Positions 1-9,498 of a stretch of DNA of 64,000 bases are shown here, piece after piece (within the stretch, counting starts at the first letter, position 1; every line of letters starts with the position of its first letter). Source of the DNA: Gammaproteobacteria bacterium HGW-Gammaproteobacteria-1 (GTDB lineage: Bacteria > Pseudomonadota > Gammaproteobacteria > Thiohalomonadales > Thiohalomonadaceae); assembly GCA_002840095.1 (NCBI GenBank), contig PGZL01000006.1, forward strand, positions 1 through 64,000. The letters run 5' to 3'. The notes under the pieces were generated by a model. The model saw only the letters and a program-made list of their open reading frames with translations. It ran no database searches and was not told the origin of the DNA. A program made the translations under genes and the position numbers.

Positions 1-112
1 CTTGTCCACGTCGCCTACGGCGTACTCAAGTCAGGAATGCCATTCAATCCGGCACTTCATGGGCTCGCGTGTGCTTGACCTGGATAACAGTATCTACATT
101 GATTGATGCCGC

Positions 113-1735
113 TCAGAACCCCGGCACGTCGCGGCCCTGCGGATAGCTCACGTCGTAGCCGAAGCGGATGGTCTGTTTTTCCTGCGGCTTCAGTTCCTGT
201 TTCCACAGCAGCACGCCGACATTGCCGTCCACGTCGCGTTCGGCGGGCGGCGTAGTGTCGTCGCTGAGCGCCACCTTGATCTGCTGATCGCGCGCCACGG
301 GGATCTGATCATAGATGCTCACCGGCAGCGCGATGCGATGGCGGTTGTGCACCTCGATGCGGTAGCGCCGCTCGACGCGGTTGTCCTTGCTGAACACGCC
401 CTTTTCGCTGCGCTCGTCCTGCACCACGTGATACTGCACTTCCACGGCGTCGTCGCTGCCGAAGGCGAGGGCAGGTTTGGCGCCGGGGCGCAGCGTCTCC
501 TGCGTCACTTCGCCGACATAGGTGTCGTCGCGCGTGAGGCGCCAGCTGCCGGGCAATAGCGACGCGTCGCCCGTCAGCTCGAACTCGGCATAGAGGAAGG
601 CGCGGCTGTCCAGGCGCGGCACGCTGCGTGCTGCCAGCTGCACGGCGAACTCCTGTTTCGCCAGCACAAAGCGCAGGCGCGCATTGTCCGCCGCCACCGA
701 CACCTTGCCCGGCACGCGGTAACTGACCGCGAAATCGCTCGCCACGGTTTCGGCCACCTGTTCCTCGGCCTCCATCATCGGCGCGGAGGCCATCACGCCG
801 GCCAGCATTTCATCAGCCTTCATTTCACGCTTGGCGCGCGCCTCCATCGGCATGGGGCGCGGGAAGTCGATCCACCAGGGATGCAGTTCCGGCATGGCCG
901 CTCCGGCGGCGGGGCGCGCGGTGGAGAGGGTGAGGGCGACCTCGCTCCAGTCCTCGCCGCTGGCCTGGCGCACCCAGGCCGCCTGGGTCAGGTGCAGCCG
1001 GCGCTGTTCGGTGGCCAGACGCGCGTCGTATACCGGCGACCACGATGCGCCTGGAACCTGATAGGTCAGCTCGAAGGTCGCCGGCCCGGCCTGGGCGGCC
1101 TCGACGTGGATGGCGGCAGTGATGCTGTCGCGCCGCCCGCTGCGGATCTGGTTCAGCTCCTGCTCCGCCTTCTTGATCTGTTCGTCGAGACTGCGCGACT
1201 CCTTTTGCAGCGCGACGCGGGCCTTGTTGGTATCGGCCATGCCGTTGCCGATGGCCTGCCAGGCCGCCGGCCATTTTTCCGGGGCGAAAGTGCCGCCGCT
1301 GTCCTCGCCCTGTGCGCCGGGCAGCTGCGCCAGCTTTTCGATGAAGGCCGCCTGGGTGTCCAGCGCCTGGCGGCGCCCGTCCAGCAGCGCCTTGTCGTCG
1401 AGCAGGGTGCGCAGCGCCGCCGCCAGCTTTTGTTCCCTTTCCTGCGCCAGCTGCGCGCTGAACACGCGGCGGGCCTCCACCGCACCGATGAGCAGCCTGC
1501 CGCCGCCCTGGCCGCGTACCTGGAGCGACGGCTCGGACAGCCGCGCCGGCAGGTTGGCGACGAGCAGCGTATGGCTGCCCGCGGGCAGCTCGACGCTCAC
1601 CCGCCGCGTCACCTGGGCCCGATCGGGATACACCGTCACGGCTTCTATGCTGCCGGCGGACTGCGTGATGTCGCGGGCCGCGGCGGGCAGCGACAGGAAC
1701 AGCAGGGGAATGAGCAGCAGGGATGTCCTTGCCAT
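113..1735 (-). CDS. DUF4139 (MuiA-type) secreted protein
   Basis: A 540-residue protein of the family annotated as mucoidy inhibitor MuiA. The biochemical role of this family is not established. A signal peptide occupies about residues 1-21 (hydrophobic LLLIPLLFLSLPAAA, cleavage near ARD), so it acts outside the cytoplasm. An N-terminal DUF4140-like part (about 30-130) is followed by a charged coiled-coil stretch (about 165-205, KESRSLDEQIKKAEQEL) and a long beta-rich DUF4139 domain to the C-terminus (ending in DVSYPQGRDVPGF). The family architecture appears complete. It lies downstream of tRNA-Arg on the same strand, separated by a hairpin, and probably has its own promoter. Confidence is high for the family and low for the function. 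Confidence 0.85.
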   Translation of the reverse strand: MARTSLLLIPLLFLSLPAAARDITQSAGSIEAVTVYPDRAQVTRRVSVELPAGSHTLLVANLPARLSEPSLQVRGQGGGRLLIGAVEARRVFSAQLAQEREQKLAAALRTLLDDKALLDGRRQALDTQAAFIEKLAQLPGAQGEDSGGTFAPEKWPAAWQAIGNGMADTNKARVALQKESRSLDEQIKKAEQELNQIRSGRRDSITAAIHVEAAQAGPATFELTYQVPGASWSPVYDARLATEQRRLHLTQAAWVRQASGEDWSEVALTLSTARPAAGAAMPELHPWWIDFPRPMPMEARAKREMKADEMLAGVMASAPMMEAEEQVAETVASDFAVSYRVPGKVSVAADNARLRFVLAKQEFAVQLAARSVPRLDSRAFLYAEFELTGDASLLPGSWRLTRDDTYVGEVTQETLRPGAKPALAFGSDDAVEVQYHVVQDERSEKGVFSKDNRVERRYRIEVHNRHRIALPVSIYDQIPVARDQQIKVALSDDTTPPAERDVDGNVGVLLWKQELKPQEKQTIRFGYDVSYPQGRDVPGF

Positions 1736-1813
1736 GACGGGCTCCTTGAATGGGATAAAAGCTCACCGTAGCGCCGCCATGGGGCGTGGTCAATCCGGGG
1801 GGCGAAAAGCAGA

Positions 1814-1833
1814 AACCCGCCATGGGGCGGGTT
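1814..1833 (-). terminator. hairpin terminator after tRNA-Arg
   Basis: Eight-base-pair GC-rich stem AACCCGCC / GGCGGGTT with a 4-nt loop, just 3' of the tRNA on the minus strand. It is followed by a T-rich stretch (TTTCTGCTTTT) on that strand, which fits intrinsic termination. Confidence 0.6.
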
Positions 1834-1840
1834 GGGAATA

Positions 1841-1917
1841 TGGCGCGCCCGACAGGATTCGAACCTGTGACCTTCGGTGTCGGAGACCGATATTCTATCC
1901 AGCTGAACTACGGGCGC
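1841..1917 (-). tRNA. tRNA-Arg (anticodon CCG)
   Basis: A full cloverleaf reads on the minus strand. The acceptor stem GCGCCCG pairs with CGGGCGC, followed by discriminator G and an encoded CCA. The D-arm is GTTC...GAAT. The anticodon stem TCGGT/ACCGA encloses loop CTCCGAC, giving anticodon CCG (reads CGG, Arg). The T-arm is ACAGG-TTCGAAT-CCTGT. Length is 77 nt including CCA. Confidence 0.95.
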
Positions 1918-2101
1918 GTAGGACGGCATAGCTTACATGGCGCGTCGGGGCGCGTCCACGCCCGGCGACGCTTCAGGGTTCCGGCCCCCGCCCCATGCGG
2001 TTATACTACGCGGCCTGTCAGCGGCCCGATGGCCGCATAACCGAATTGTCCGGTAATGGGCGCCGATCCGGCGCAAAAACTTCAGAGAGAGGGAGACGGC
2101 G

Positions 2102-2596
2102 GTGAGCCAGAAAACCAGCACTTATTTCGGTACTTCCGTGGCGGTACTTGTTGTGGTCGGCGCGCTCATCGCGCTGATACTGAACCTGATGTCGGGCCTG
2201 GTCGGCGGCGGCGACGCCGCGTCGGCTGACATGAGCGCGGCCGCGGTGGAGGCCCGCATCGCGCCGGTGGGCAAGCTGAACACCGGTGCCCCCATCGCCG
2301 TGGCCGCCGCTCCGGCACCGGCCGCCGCCGCCCCCGCTGCTGCCCGTTCCGGCGATGCCGTGTACAACGCCTCCTGCGTGGCCTGCCACGGCACCGGCGC
2401 CGCCGGCGCTCCCAAGCTGGGCGACAAGGCGGCCTGGGGTGATCGCATTGCCCAGGGCATGGACACCCTGGTCCAGCACGCCATCGCCGGCTTCCAGGGC
2501 AAGACCGGCGTGATGCCGCCGCGCGGCACCTGCGGCACCTGCTCCGACGACGAGCTGAAGGCGGCGGTGGAGTTCATGGTGTCCAAGGCCAAGTAA
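2102..2596 (+). CDS. cytochrome c5 family protein, membrane-anchored
   Basis: A 164-residue monohaem cytochrome c of the c5 type, expected to carry electrons at the periplasmic face of the inner membrane. The start is GTG, preceded by AGAGAGGGAGA. Residues about 8-35 form a single transmembrane anchor (VAVLVVVGALIALIL). An Ala/Pro-rich linker (about 60-83) follows, then the haem domain with CVACH. MPPRG supplies the likely axial Met. The C-terminal Cys pair in GTCGTC is typical of c5 and usually forms a disulfide. Soluble c5 proteins have only a signal peptide, so the uncleaved-looking anchor plus linker suggests tethering. A strong terminator follows the stop. Confidence 0.9.
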   Translation: MSQKTSTYFGTSVAVLVVVGALIALILNLMSGLVGGGDAASADMSAAAVEARIAPVGKLNTGAPIAVAAAPAPAAAAPAAARSGDAVYNASCVACHGTGAAGAPKLGDKAAWGDRIAQGMDTLVQHAIAGFQGKTGVMPPRGTCGTCSDDELKAAVEFMVSKAK

Positions 2597-2615
2597 GTGC
2601 CCGACCCGCTGTCGT

Positions 2616-2646
2616 AAAAAAGGCCGGGGAAACCCGGCCTTTTTTA
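2616..2646. terminator. rho-independent terminator
   Basis: A-tract, GGCCGGG stem, AAA-type loop, CCCGGCC stem, then T7, directly after the cytochrome c5 stop. It is symmetrical, so it can serve both this gene and the convergent acyltransferase gene. Confidence 0.9.
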
Positions 2647-2671
2647 TTGCCTGCCGTGCAAGGCGGCGGGC

Positions 2672-4489
2672 CTAGCGCACCGCGACGTCGTCCCCGGCCG
2701 CTTCCGGCGCTGCGCCGTGCAGGACGCGGAAGTGCGCGGCCTGTTCCCTGCCCATGTATTTGGCCAGCACCTTGGGATCGGTCTGGCGCAGGTCGACCAT
2801 GATCAGGCCGTCGAGGGCGTTGTTGAAGGCCTCGTCGACGTTGAAGCCGAGGATGTGTCCGCCCAGTTTCAGGTACTGGCGCAGCAGCACCGGCACGCCT
2901 TTCTGATCGCGCTCCATGGCCGACACCAGCTCCGACAGCTGCTCCAGATCGCCCGGCGCATTGTGCCGCAGCCATACCGGCCCCAGCGGCGCGCGGAACG
3001 GCCGGCGCGGCCGCACCAGGCGCGCCAGTTGCGGCAGGTAGTTGTTGGCGCGCAGAAACTGCACCAGCAGCTGTTGCGACTGCGTGGCGTAGTCGCCGCT
3101 GATGCTCACCGGGCCGAACAGCGTGCGGTAATGGGGATGGCGCGCCACAAACTGGCCGATGCCTTTCCACAGCAGCAGCAGCGGCGAATAGCTGCGCTGG
3201 TATTCGGGGCGCACGAAGGAGCGTCCCAGCTCGATGGCGGGGCCGAGCTGTTGCAGCAGGTGGCGGCGGTAACGGAACAGGGAGTGGGTATACAGTCCTT
3301 TGACGCCGAAGCGACGGGCAATTTCATCGGCCAGCCCGAGACGGTAGGCCCCCACCACCCTGCGCTGCTCCTTATCCCAGATGAACAGATGCAGATAGTA
3401 GGCATCGTACAGATCGATGTCGCGACTGCTGCCGGTGCCCTCGCCGGCCGCGCGGAAAGTGATCTCGCGCAGGCGGCCGATTTCCTGCAACAGCCACGGC
3501 ATCTGGCCGGCGCGGGCATACCACACCTGAAACTCCCCGCTTTGATCCAGCAGCTGCTCCTGCGGCAGCGCCTCCACCTCGGCGCACAGCAGCGGCGCCG
3601 CCACCGCGGCGGCGATGTCCTCCTGCGCACGGCCGGGGAGACACGCGGGCTGCGCCGGGCAGGCATCGTGGGCGGCGAGGGCGTAACAGCGCAGGCGCAA
3701 TTGTGCGGTCATGGCGTCGTCATCAAGCGTCTTGAGCCGCGCAAACGGAAGCGGCGTGCCAACGTGCACGGCGATGGTGCGGTTGCGCTTGTTGAGCAGT
3801 TCGCGCGGCAGCAGGGCGGTGCGCAGGCGCGGATGCAGCAGGCCGGCGAGCTGGAACATGAGGCTGTTGCTGCCGGGGAAATACATCGGCAGCACCGGGG
3901 CCCCGGTGCGGCGCACCAGGCGCGCCACGGTGTTGTTCCACGGCGGATCAATGGTGCCGCCGCGCAGGTGCAGATGCGATACCTCGCCGGCGGGAAAGAT
4001 CACCAGCAGGCCGCCCTGCTGCAGATGGGTCAGCGCCTGCTTGAGCGGGCGCAGATTGCGGCCGGCGGCACCGTCGCCGCCGAAGGGGTCGACGCTGATG
4101 AACAGTTCGCGCAACTCCGGTATGCGTTCCAGAATAAAATTGGCGAGTATCTTCACGTCGGGACGGACGCGGCGCAGCTGCTGCGCCAGGATCACGCCTT
4201 CCAGCGCGCCGAAGGGATGGTTGGCGACCACCACCAGCGGTCCGCTGGCCGGGATGCGTTGCAGTGCCTCATCGGTGCAGTGCACGCCGATGTTGAAGGT
4301 GTCCAGGGCCTGTTGCAGGAAGGCGTCACAGTCCGCCACCGGCGGTAGCGCCTGGTACATGCGGTCGAGCCGCGCCAGGGAAAACGCCTGCTCCACCGTG
4401 CTTTCGAGCAGGCGGTTCAATCCGCCGTGGCGGGTAATGCGCAGGCTGCCGTTGAGACGGAAGGGGTGGGCGCGTTCACACGCGGTCAT
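2672..4489 (-). CDS. two-domain acyltransferase (PlsC-like + GNAT/OlsB-like), OlsF-like
   Basis: A 605-residue protein that fuses two acyltransferase modules. Residues about 70-290 resemble PlsC/LPLAT enzymes, with NHPFGALEG (90-98) at the usual HX4D catalytic site and a later FPAGEVS block. Residues about 325-575 resemble the OlsB-type GNAT fold (RLGLADEIARRFG, ELGRSFVRPEYQ, GPVSISGDY). This order matches OlsF, the bifunctional ornithine-lipid synthase in which one half N-acylates ornithine and the other O-acylates the lyso-lipid. The function here is inferred from architecture only. The start has an ideal GGAGGAACGTC-ATG. It is transcribed divergently from the LpxH-like gene, so lipid metabolism is a plausible shared theme. 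Alternative: an uncharacterised hemolysin-type acyltransferase. Confidence 0.75.
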   Translation of the reverse strand: MTACERAHPFRLNGSLRITRHGGLNRLLESTVEQAFSLARLDRMYQALPPVADCDAFLQQALDTFNIGVHCTDEALQRIPASGPLVVVANHPFGALEGVILAQQLRRVRPDVKILANFILERIPELRELFISVDPFGGDGAAGRNLRPLKQALTHLQQGGLLVIFPAGEVSHLHLRGGTIDPPWNNTVARLVRRTGAPVLPMYFPGSNSLMFQLAGLLHPRLRTALLPRELLNKRNRTIAVHVGTPLPFARLKTLDDDAMTAQLRLRCYALAAHDACPAQPACLPGRAQEDIAAAVAAPLLCAEVEALPQEQLLDQSGEFQVWYARAGQMPWLLQEIGRLREITFRAAGEGTGSSRDIDLYDAYYLHLFIWDKEQRRVVGAYRLGLADEIARRFGVKGLYTHSLFRYRRHLLQQLGPAIELGRSFVRPEYQRSYSPLLLLWKGIGQFVARHPHYRTLFGPVSISGDYATQSQQLLVQFLRANNYLPQLARLVRPRRPFRAPLGPVWLRHNAPGDLEQLSELVSAMERDQKGVPVLLRQYLKLGGHILGFNVDEAFNNALDGLIMVDLRQTDPKVLAKYMGREQAAHFRVLHGAAPEAAGDDVAVR

Positions 4490-4567
4490 GACGTTCCTCC
4501 ACTGGGAATAAGGGTAATGGTGGAACGTTAGTGAGGTTGTGTGACTGGCGGATGACGGGAATGCTTC

Positions 4568-4616
4568 AGTTTCGAGTTTCGAGTTTCGAGTTTCGAGTTT
4601 CGAGTTTCGAGTTTCG
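4568..4616. repeat. seven tandem AGTTTCG heptamers
   Basis: Seven perfect head-to-tail copies of AGTTTCG, followed by AACCCGAAAC, which can fold back on the last copy. It lies in the divergent intergenic region between two lipid-related genes. The same heptamer builds the arms of an inverted repeat at 53319-53390. Confidence 0.95.
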
Positions 4617-4706
4617 AACCCGAAACGTTTTCTTCATCCTCCCGTAGTCTCGGCGCAACATTCGGCGGTCACAGTGCGCGCATCGCAGCGACGGAGGAGT
4701 GCCGCC

Positions 4707-5516
4707 ATGAGCAGCCTGCAGTTACGCGCCATCTTCATCTCCGATGTCCATCTCGGCACGCGCGATGCGCAGGCCGAACACCTGCTGGATTTCCTGCGCC
4801 ATACCGACAGCGACTATCTCTATCTGCTGGGCGACGTCATCGATTTCTGGAAGGCGCAGAGCGGCTGGTACTGGCCGCGGCTGCACACCGAGGTGGTGCA
4901 GGCGGTGATGGAAAAGGCGCGGCGCGGCACCCGGGTCATCTATGTGCCGGGCAATCACGACGAATGGTTGCGCGATTACGCCGGTGCGGAATACAACGGC
5001 ATCGAGGTGCGTCTCGGCCTGGTGCACGAAACCCTTGCCGGCCAGCGTCTGCTGCTGCTGCACGGCGACGAGTTCGACAGCGCCGTGCGCTGCAACCGCC
5101 TGCTCAGTCACGTGGGCAGCGGCTTCTACGACGTCCTGCTGTTTCTCAACCGGGCCTACAATCGCGTGCGCCGCCGTCTCGGCTTTCCCTACTGGTCACT
5201 GTCGGCGTGGATCAAGGGGCGGGTGAAAAATGCGGTGGAATACGTGCAGCGCTTCGAACAGGCGGCCTTGCACGAAGCGGCGCGCCACCGCGTCGACGGC
5301 CTGGTCTGCGGCCACATCCACAAGCCGGAACTGCTGCACGAGGATGGTCTGAGCTACGCCAATACCGGAGACTGGGTGGAGCATTGCAGCGCGCTGGTGG
5401 AAACCCGCCAGGGCGAGTTGCGGCTGATACGCTGGGCAGAGGAAAGCATGCACTGGCTGCAGGACGCGGCGGCGGATGCCGCCGCCCCGGCACCGGTAGC
5501 CGTCCCGGCAGGCTGA
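4707..5516 (+). CDS. LpxH-like metallophosphoesterase (UDP-2,3-diacylglucosamine diphosphatase family)
   Basis: A 269-residue calcineurin-like phosphoesterase. LpxH removes UMP from UDP-2,3-diacylglucosamine to give lipid X in lipid A synthesis, at the inner face of the cytoplasmic membrane. All metal-binding motifs are present: DVHLG (13-17), GDVIDFW, GNHDE, a histidine in LLHGDEFD, and GHIHKPE near residue 202. The ATG at 4707 is preferred over an in-frame upstream GTG at 4674 because GGAGGAG sits 7-8 nt before it and the first beta strand begins right after it. The family includes LpxH paralogues of unknown substrate (longer C-terminus, as here), so strict LpxH function is not certain. Confidence 0.8.
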   Translation: MSSLQLRAIFISDVHLGTRDAQAEHLLDFLRHTDSDYLYLLGDVIDFWKAQSGWYWPRLHTEVVQAVMEKARRGTRVIYVPGNHDEWLRDYAGAEYNGIEVRLGLVHETLAGQRLLLLHGDEFDSAVRCNRLLSHVGSGFYDVLLFLNRAYNRVRRRLGFPYWSLSAWIKGRVKNAVEYVQRFEQAALHEAARHRVDGLVCGHIHKPELLHEDGLSYANTGDWVEHCSALVETRQGELRLIRWAEESMHWLQDAAADAAAPAPVAVPAG

Positions 5517-5632
5517 GCGGCGCCGCTGGGCCGGCAGGCTTCGCGTACCCCGATCGGGGCAGACGGCTACATTTTCCCGGCAACAGCGCTATACTCGGCC
5601 GGTCGCTTGGTTGCCAGGTACGGCGTTCACGG

Positions 5633-6916
5633 ATGAGACTCTCCCCTCTTTGGTCAGGCATGACGGTGGCGGTGGCCATACTGCTGCTGGTTGTTTCCCT
5701 GAACCATTACGATCAGCGCCGGCTTGAGGCGCGGCAGCAGGCCGAGGTGGCGCAGGAGCTGCGCGTGCTCCGTGCCCGCATCGAAGGGCTGCTCGACAAG
5801 TATCTGTATCTGGCCGCAGGCCTGGGCGCTTACGTCGCCACCCATCCCGATGTCTCCCCCGACGAATTTGCCGCGCTGATTCAGCACCTGGCGCAGGGCG
5901 ACGCCCTGTTGCGCAGCGCCAGCCTGGCCGGCGACAGCGTGCCCAGCTACGTCTATGCCGCGGTACCGCCGCCGGCGGGCGGCGAAACCTTGCGGCTGCA
6001 CCTGCACCTGCCTCTGGCCTTGTCTGGCCGGGCGGGCGGACCGACGCATCAGGCCCTGGTCGAAATAGGCCTAGACCAGCCGGCGCTGCTGACCCACGCG
6101 GGGTTGCCGGCGGCGTCGGAGCGGCTGCTGTTGGTGCTGCGCAACGAGGATGGCCGGATCCTCGCCGGAACCCCGGAACTGTTTGCCGACGCCCAGGCGG
6201 AACTGGCGGTGATGCTGCCCGAGGGCAGCTGGACCCTGGCCGGCCGCGCCCGGCCGCCGGTGCATGCCACGCCCTGGCAGGTGTGGCTGGGCGCCGTGTG
6301 TGCCCTGCTCGCCGGCGTGCTGACCTGGTTGCTGCGCCGCGAACAGCTGCACACCCGGCGCCTGGCCCTGCACGACTGCCTGACCGGCCTGCCCAACCGC
6401 CGCCTGTTGCAGGATCGGGTGCAGCAGGCCTGCACCACGGCGGCGCGCTCGGGCCGGCGCATTGCCCTGATGTACCTGGACCTGGACAACTTCAAGCCGG
6501 TCAACGACAACTACGGCCACCACGCCGGCGATCAGGTGCTGCGCGAGGTGGCGCTGCGCCTGCGCGGATGCGTGCGCCGCAGCGACACCGTGGCGCGGGT
6601 GAGCGGCGATGAATTCGTGCTGGTGCTGGAGGAGCTGGCCGCCGCGCCGGAGGCCGAGGCGGTGGCGGACAAGGTGCTGGCGTCCTTTGCCCGCCCCATC
6701 ATTTCCGGCGAGCATGCCTTTGTGCTGGGATGCAGCATCGGCCTGGTGGCCATGGATCCCGGTTGCGACGTGGACCAGGCGCTGGCACGGGCCGACAGCG
6801 CCATGTATCAGGCCAAGCGTGACGGCAAGAACAGCTATCGCTGGTACAGCGCCGAGCCGGAGCAGCTGCAACTGGCCGTGCCGGCGGCGGTGGCCTGCGC
6901 CTGCGCCGGAAACTAA
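5633..6916 (+). CDS. membrane diguanylate cyclase (CHASE-like sensor + GGDEF)
   Basis: A 427-residue enzyme expected to make c-di-GMP from two GTP. It has TM helix 1 (about 8-25), a periplasmic sensor of about 190 residues with a CHASE-like start (DVSPDEFAALIQHL), TM helix 2 (about 220-238), then a GGDEF domain. The signature is SGDEF (a tolerated variant), preceded by RRSD at the spacing expected for the inhibitory I-site. The start at 5633 places TM1 at the N-terminus; the frame is open further upstream but overlaps the preceding gene. Its stop overlaps the convergent ggt stop by four bases. It encodes one of two diguanylate cyclases in the window and lies about 2.6 kb from the pel operon, so it could feed PelD (inference). 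Confidence 0.88.
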   Translation: MRLSPLWSGMTVAVAILLLVVSLNHYDQRRLEARQQAEVAQELRVLRARIEGLLDKYLYLAAGLGAYVATHPDVSPDEFAALIQHLAQGDALLRSASLAGDSVPSYVYAAVPPPAGGETLRLHLHLPLALSGRAGGPTHQALVEIGLDQPALLTHAGLPAASERLLLVLRNEDGRILAGTPELFADAQAELAVMLPEGSWTLAGRARPPVHATPWQVWLGAVCALLAGVLTWLLRREQLHTRRLALHDCLTGLPNRRLLQDRVQQACTTAARSGRRIALMYLDLDNFKPVNDNYGHHAGDQVLREVALRLRGCVRRSDTVARVSGDEFVLVLEELAAAPEAEAVADKVLASFARPIISGEHAFVLGCSIGLVAMDPGCDVDQALARADSAMYQAKRDGKNSYRWYSAEPEQLQLAVPAAVACACAGN

Positions 6917-8589
6917 TCGGCAGCTCCCTGACGTACTTCCGCCCGGCCCTCGCCGCGCGGATCGCTGGCCGCCAGCACGCGGCCGCCCTCCCTGTCCCAC
7001 CATACCGCCTGCATGTTGCCCCAGGGCTGCTCGGCCTGTTGCAGGGTGTGGCCGCGCAGAACCAGCTCGTCCTGCACGGCGTCGGCCAGCGCCCCCGGTT
7101 CGAACTGCAGCACGTCCGGCAGGTACTGGTGGTGATAGCGCGGTCGCGCCACCCAGGCGGCCGGCTCTCTGCCGGCGGCAAATTCCAGTACGCCCAGCAG
7201 CACCATGGTGATGATGCGGCTGCCCCCCGGCGTGCCGAGGATCGCCGTGCCGCCGGGGCCGTCGACGAAGGTCGGCGTCATGCTGGACAGCGGCCGCTTG
7301 CCCGGGGCGATGGCGTTGGCCGCGGCGCCCACCAGGCCGTAGGCGTTGGGGACGCCGGGCTTGGCGGAAAAATCGTCCATTTCATCGTTGAGCAGGACGC
7401 CGCTGCCTTCGGGCATGAAGCCGGAGCCGAAGGGATAGTTGATGCTCAGGGTGGCGGCGACCCGGTTGCCCTCGCGGTCGAGGACGGACAGGTGGGTGGT
7501 GTGGTTGCCGCCCGGCGCGGCGGCCGCCGCCGTCAGCGCGCTGCTCGGCGTCGCCTGTTGCGGGTCGATGCCCGCGCGCAGCTGTGCCGCATAGGCCGGG
7601 TCGGTGAGGCGTTGCACGGGCACGGCGACGAAACCCGGATCGCCGAGGAACTCGGCCCGGTCGCGATAGGCGCGGCGCATGGCCTCGGTGGCGAGGTGAA
7701 CGCGGTCGGTTTCTGCCAGGGCCTCCCAGTCGTAGCCGGACAGGATGTTGAGCATTTGCAGCAGGGCGACGCCGCCGGACGAGGGCGGCGCGGCAGTGGT
7801 GATGCGGAAACCGCGGTAGCTGCCGCGCAGGGGGGCCCGCTCCACCACGCGGTAGGCGCGCAGATCTTCCCCGCTCCAGATGCCGCCGGCGGCGCCGACC
7901 CCGTTCAGCAGCGCCTTGGCCGTCGCGCCGGCGTAAAAGCCTTTTTCTCCCTCCCGTCCCAGGCGTTCCAGGGTGCGGGCCAGATCCGGCTGGCGGATGC
8001 GGTGGCCCAGGGGCGGTACCGCTCCGTCCCTGAGGAAGGTGCGCGCCGCCGCCGGCGAGGCGCGCAGCGCGTCCAGGCGAAAAGAGGCCATGCGCCGATA
8101 GTGCTCGCTTACTTCAAAACCTTCGCGGGCGTAGCGGATGGCAGGGGCGAGGCTGCGCGCCAGGGGCAGGCGGCCGTAGCGGGCGGCGATGTGCGCCAGG
8201 GCCGCCGGCTCGCCGGGGATGGCGGCGGCGAGGGCGCCGTCGATGGAACGGCCGGGGATCACCCCGCCCTGGGCGTCCAGGTACAGGTCGTGCCGCGCCG
8301 CCAGCGGCGCGGTCTCGCGCCCGTCCACCATTACCTCGCGGCCGTCGGCGGCCCGGCGCAGCAGCCAGAAGCCGCCGCCGCCCAGGCCCGAGCTGTAGGG
8401 CTCGACCACGGCCAGGGCCGCGCTCACCGCCACGGCGGCATCGAAGGCGTTGCCGCCGGCGGCCAGGATTTCGTGGCCGGCGGCGGTGGCGAGGGGGTGG
8501 GCGCTCGCTATCGCCGCCGCGGGCGGGCGTTCCACCGCCTGGGCGGGCAGCCAAAGGACCAGCAGGAGCAACAGGGCACGGGCATGCAC
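6913..8589 (-). CDS. ggt: gamma-glutamyltransferase
   Basis: A 558-residue periplasmic enzyme that cleaves and transfers the gamma-glutamyl group of glutathione. The N-terminal signal peptide is HARALLLLLVLWLPAQA. The pro-enzyme matures by autocleavage; the nucleophile Thr lies in GGNHTTHLSVLD. Later family motifs (NDEMDDFS, PLSSMTPTFV) are intact. The chosen start is GTG at 8589, with GAGG about 10 nt upstream. The frame stays open upstream but would run antisense through the ferredoxin gene. A bidirectional hairpin separates it from the ferredoxin, so it is probably transcribed alone or by read-through. ggt-ferredoxin-coaD adjacency is also seen in Pseudomonas. Confidence 0.92.
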   Translation of the reverse strand: MHARALLLLLVLWLPAQAVERPPAAAIASAHPLATAAGHEILAAGGNAFDAAVAVSAALAVVEPYSSGLGGGGFWLLRRAADGREVMVDGRETAPLAARHDLYLDAQGGVIPGRSIDGALAAAIPGEPAALAHIAARYGRLPLARSLAPAIRYAREGFEVSEHYRRMASFRLDALRASPAAARTFLRDGAVPPLGHRIRQPDLARTLERLGREGEKGFYAGATAKALLNGVGAAGGIWSGEDLRAYRVVERAPLRGSYRGFRITTAAPPSSGGVALLQMLNILSGYDWEALAETDRVHLATEAMRRAYRDRAEFLGDPGFVAVPVQRLTDPAYAAQLRAGIDPQQATPSSALTAAAAAPGGNHTTHLSVLDREGNRVAATLSINYPFGSGFMPEGSGVLLNDEMDDFSAKPGVPNAYGLVGAAANAIAPGKRPLSSMTPTFVDGPGGTAILGTPGGSRIITMVLLGVLEFAAGREPAAWVARPRYHHQYLPDVLQFEPGALADAVQDELVLRGHTLQQAEQPWGNMQAVWWDREGGRVLAASDPRGEGRAEVRQGAAD

Positions 8590-8606
8590 GGCAGTACCTC
8601 GCAAAT

Positions 8607-8634
8607 GAAAAAGGCTCCCGACGGAGCCTTTTTC
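8607..8634. terminator. rho-independent terminator downstream of the ferredoxin
   Basis: AAAAAGGCTCC-CGAC-GGAGCCTTTTT: a perfect stem flanked by A and T tracts, between the ferredoxin stop and the ggt start. It should end coaD/ferredoxin transcription. Confidence 0.9.
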
Positions 8635-8654
8635 ACTACAGTAACGCGGGTTTA

Positions 8655-8909
<255 letters not shown>

Positions 8910-8963
8910 CTAACCTCCTGCTGACGGGCGCCGGGGCGCCCTATGGATACAATGTGCTCTATA

Positions 8964-9473
<510 letters not shown>

Positions 9474-9498
9474 TCATAGCATGCCGCCTGTAGCCCGT

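Noticed and set aside
4568-4616. CRISPR array
   Set aside because: Seven-base units follow one another without spacers, and no cas genes are in the window. The other repeat families also lack regular spacers.
4964-5632. Upstream extension of the GGDEF protein frame
   Set aside because: It overlaps the LpxH-like gene in another frame, is low-complexity, and would displace the first TM helix from the N-terminus.
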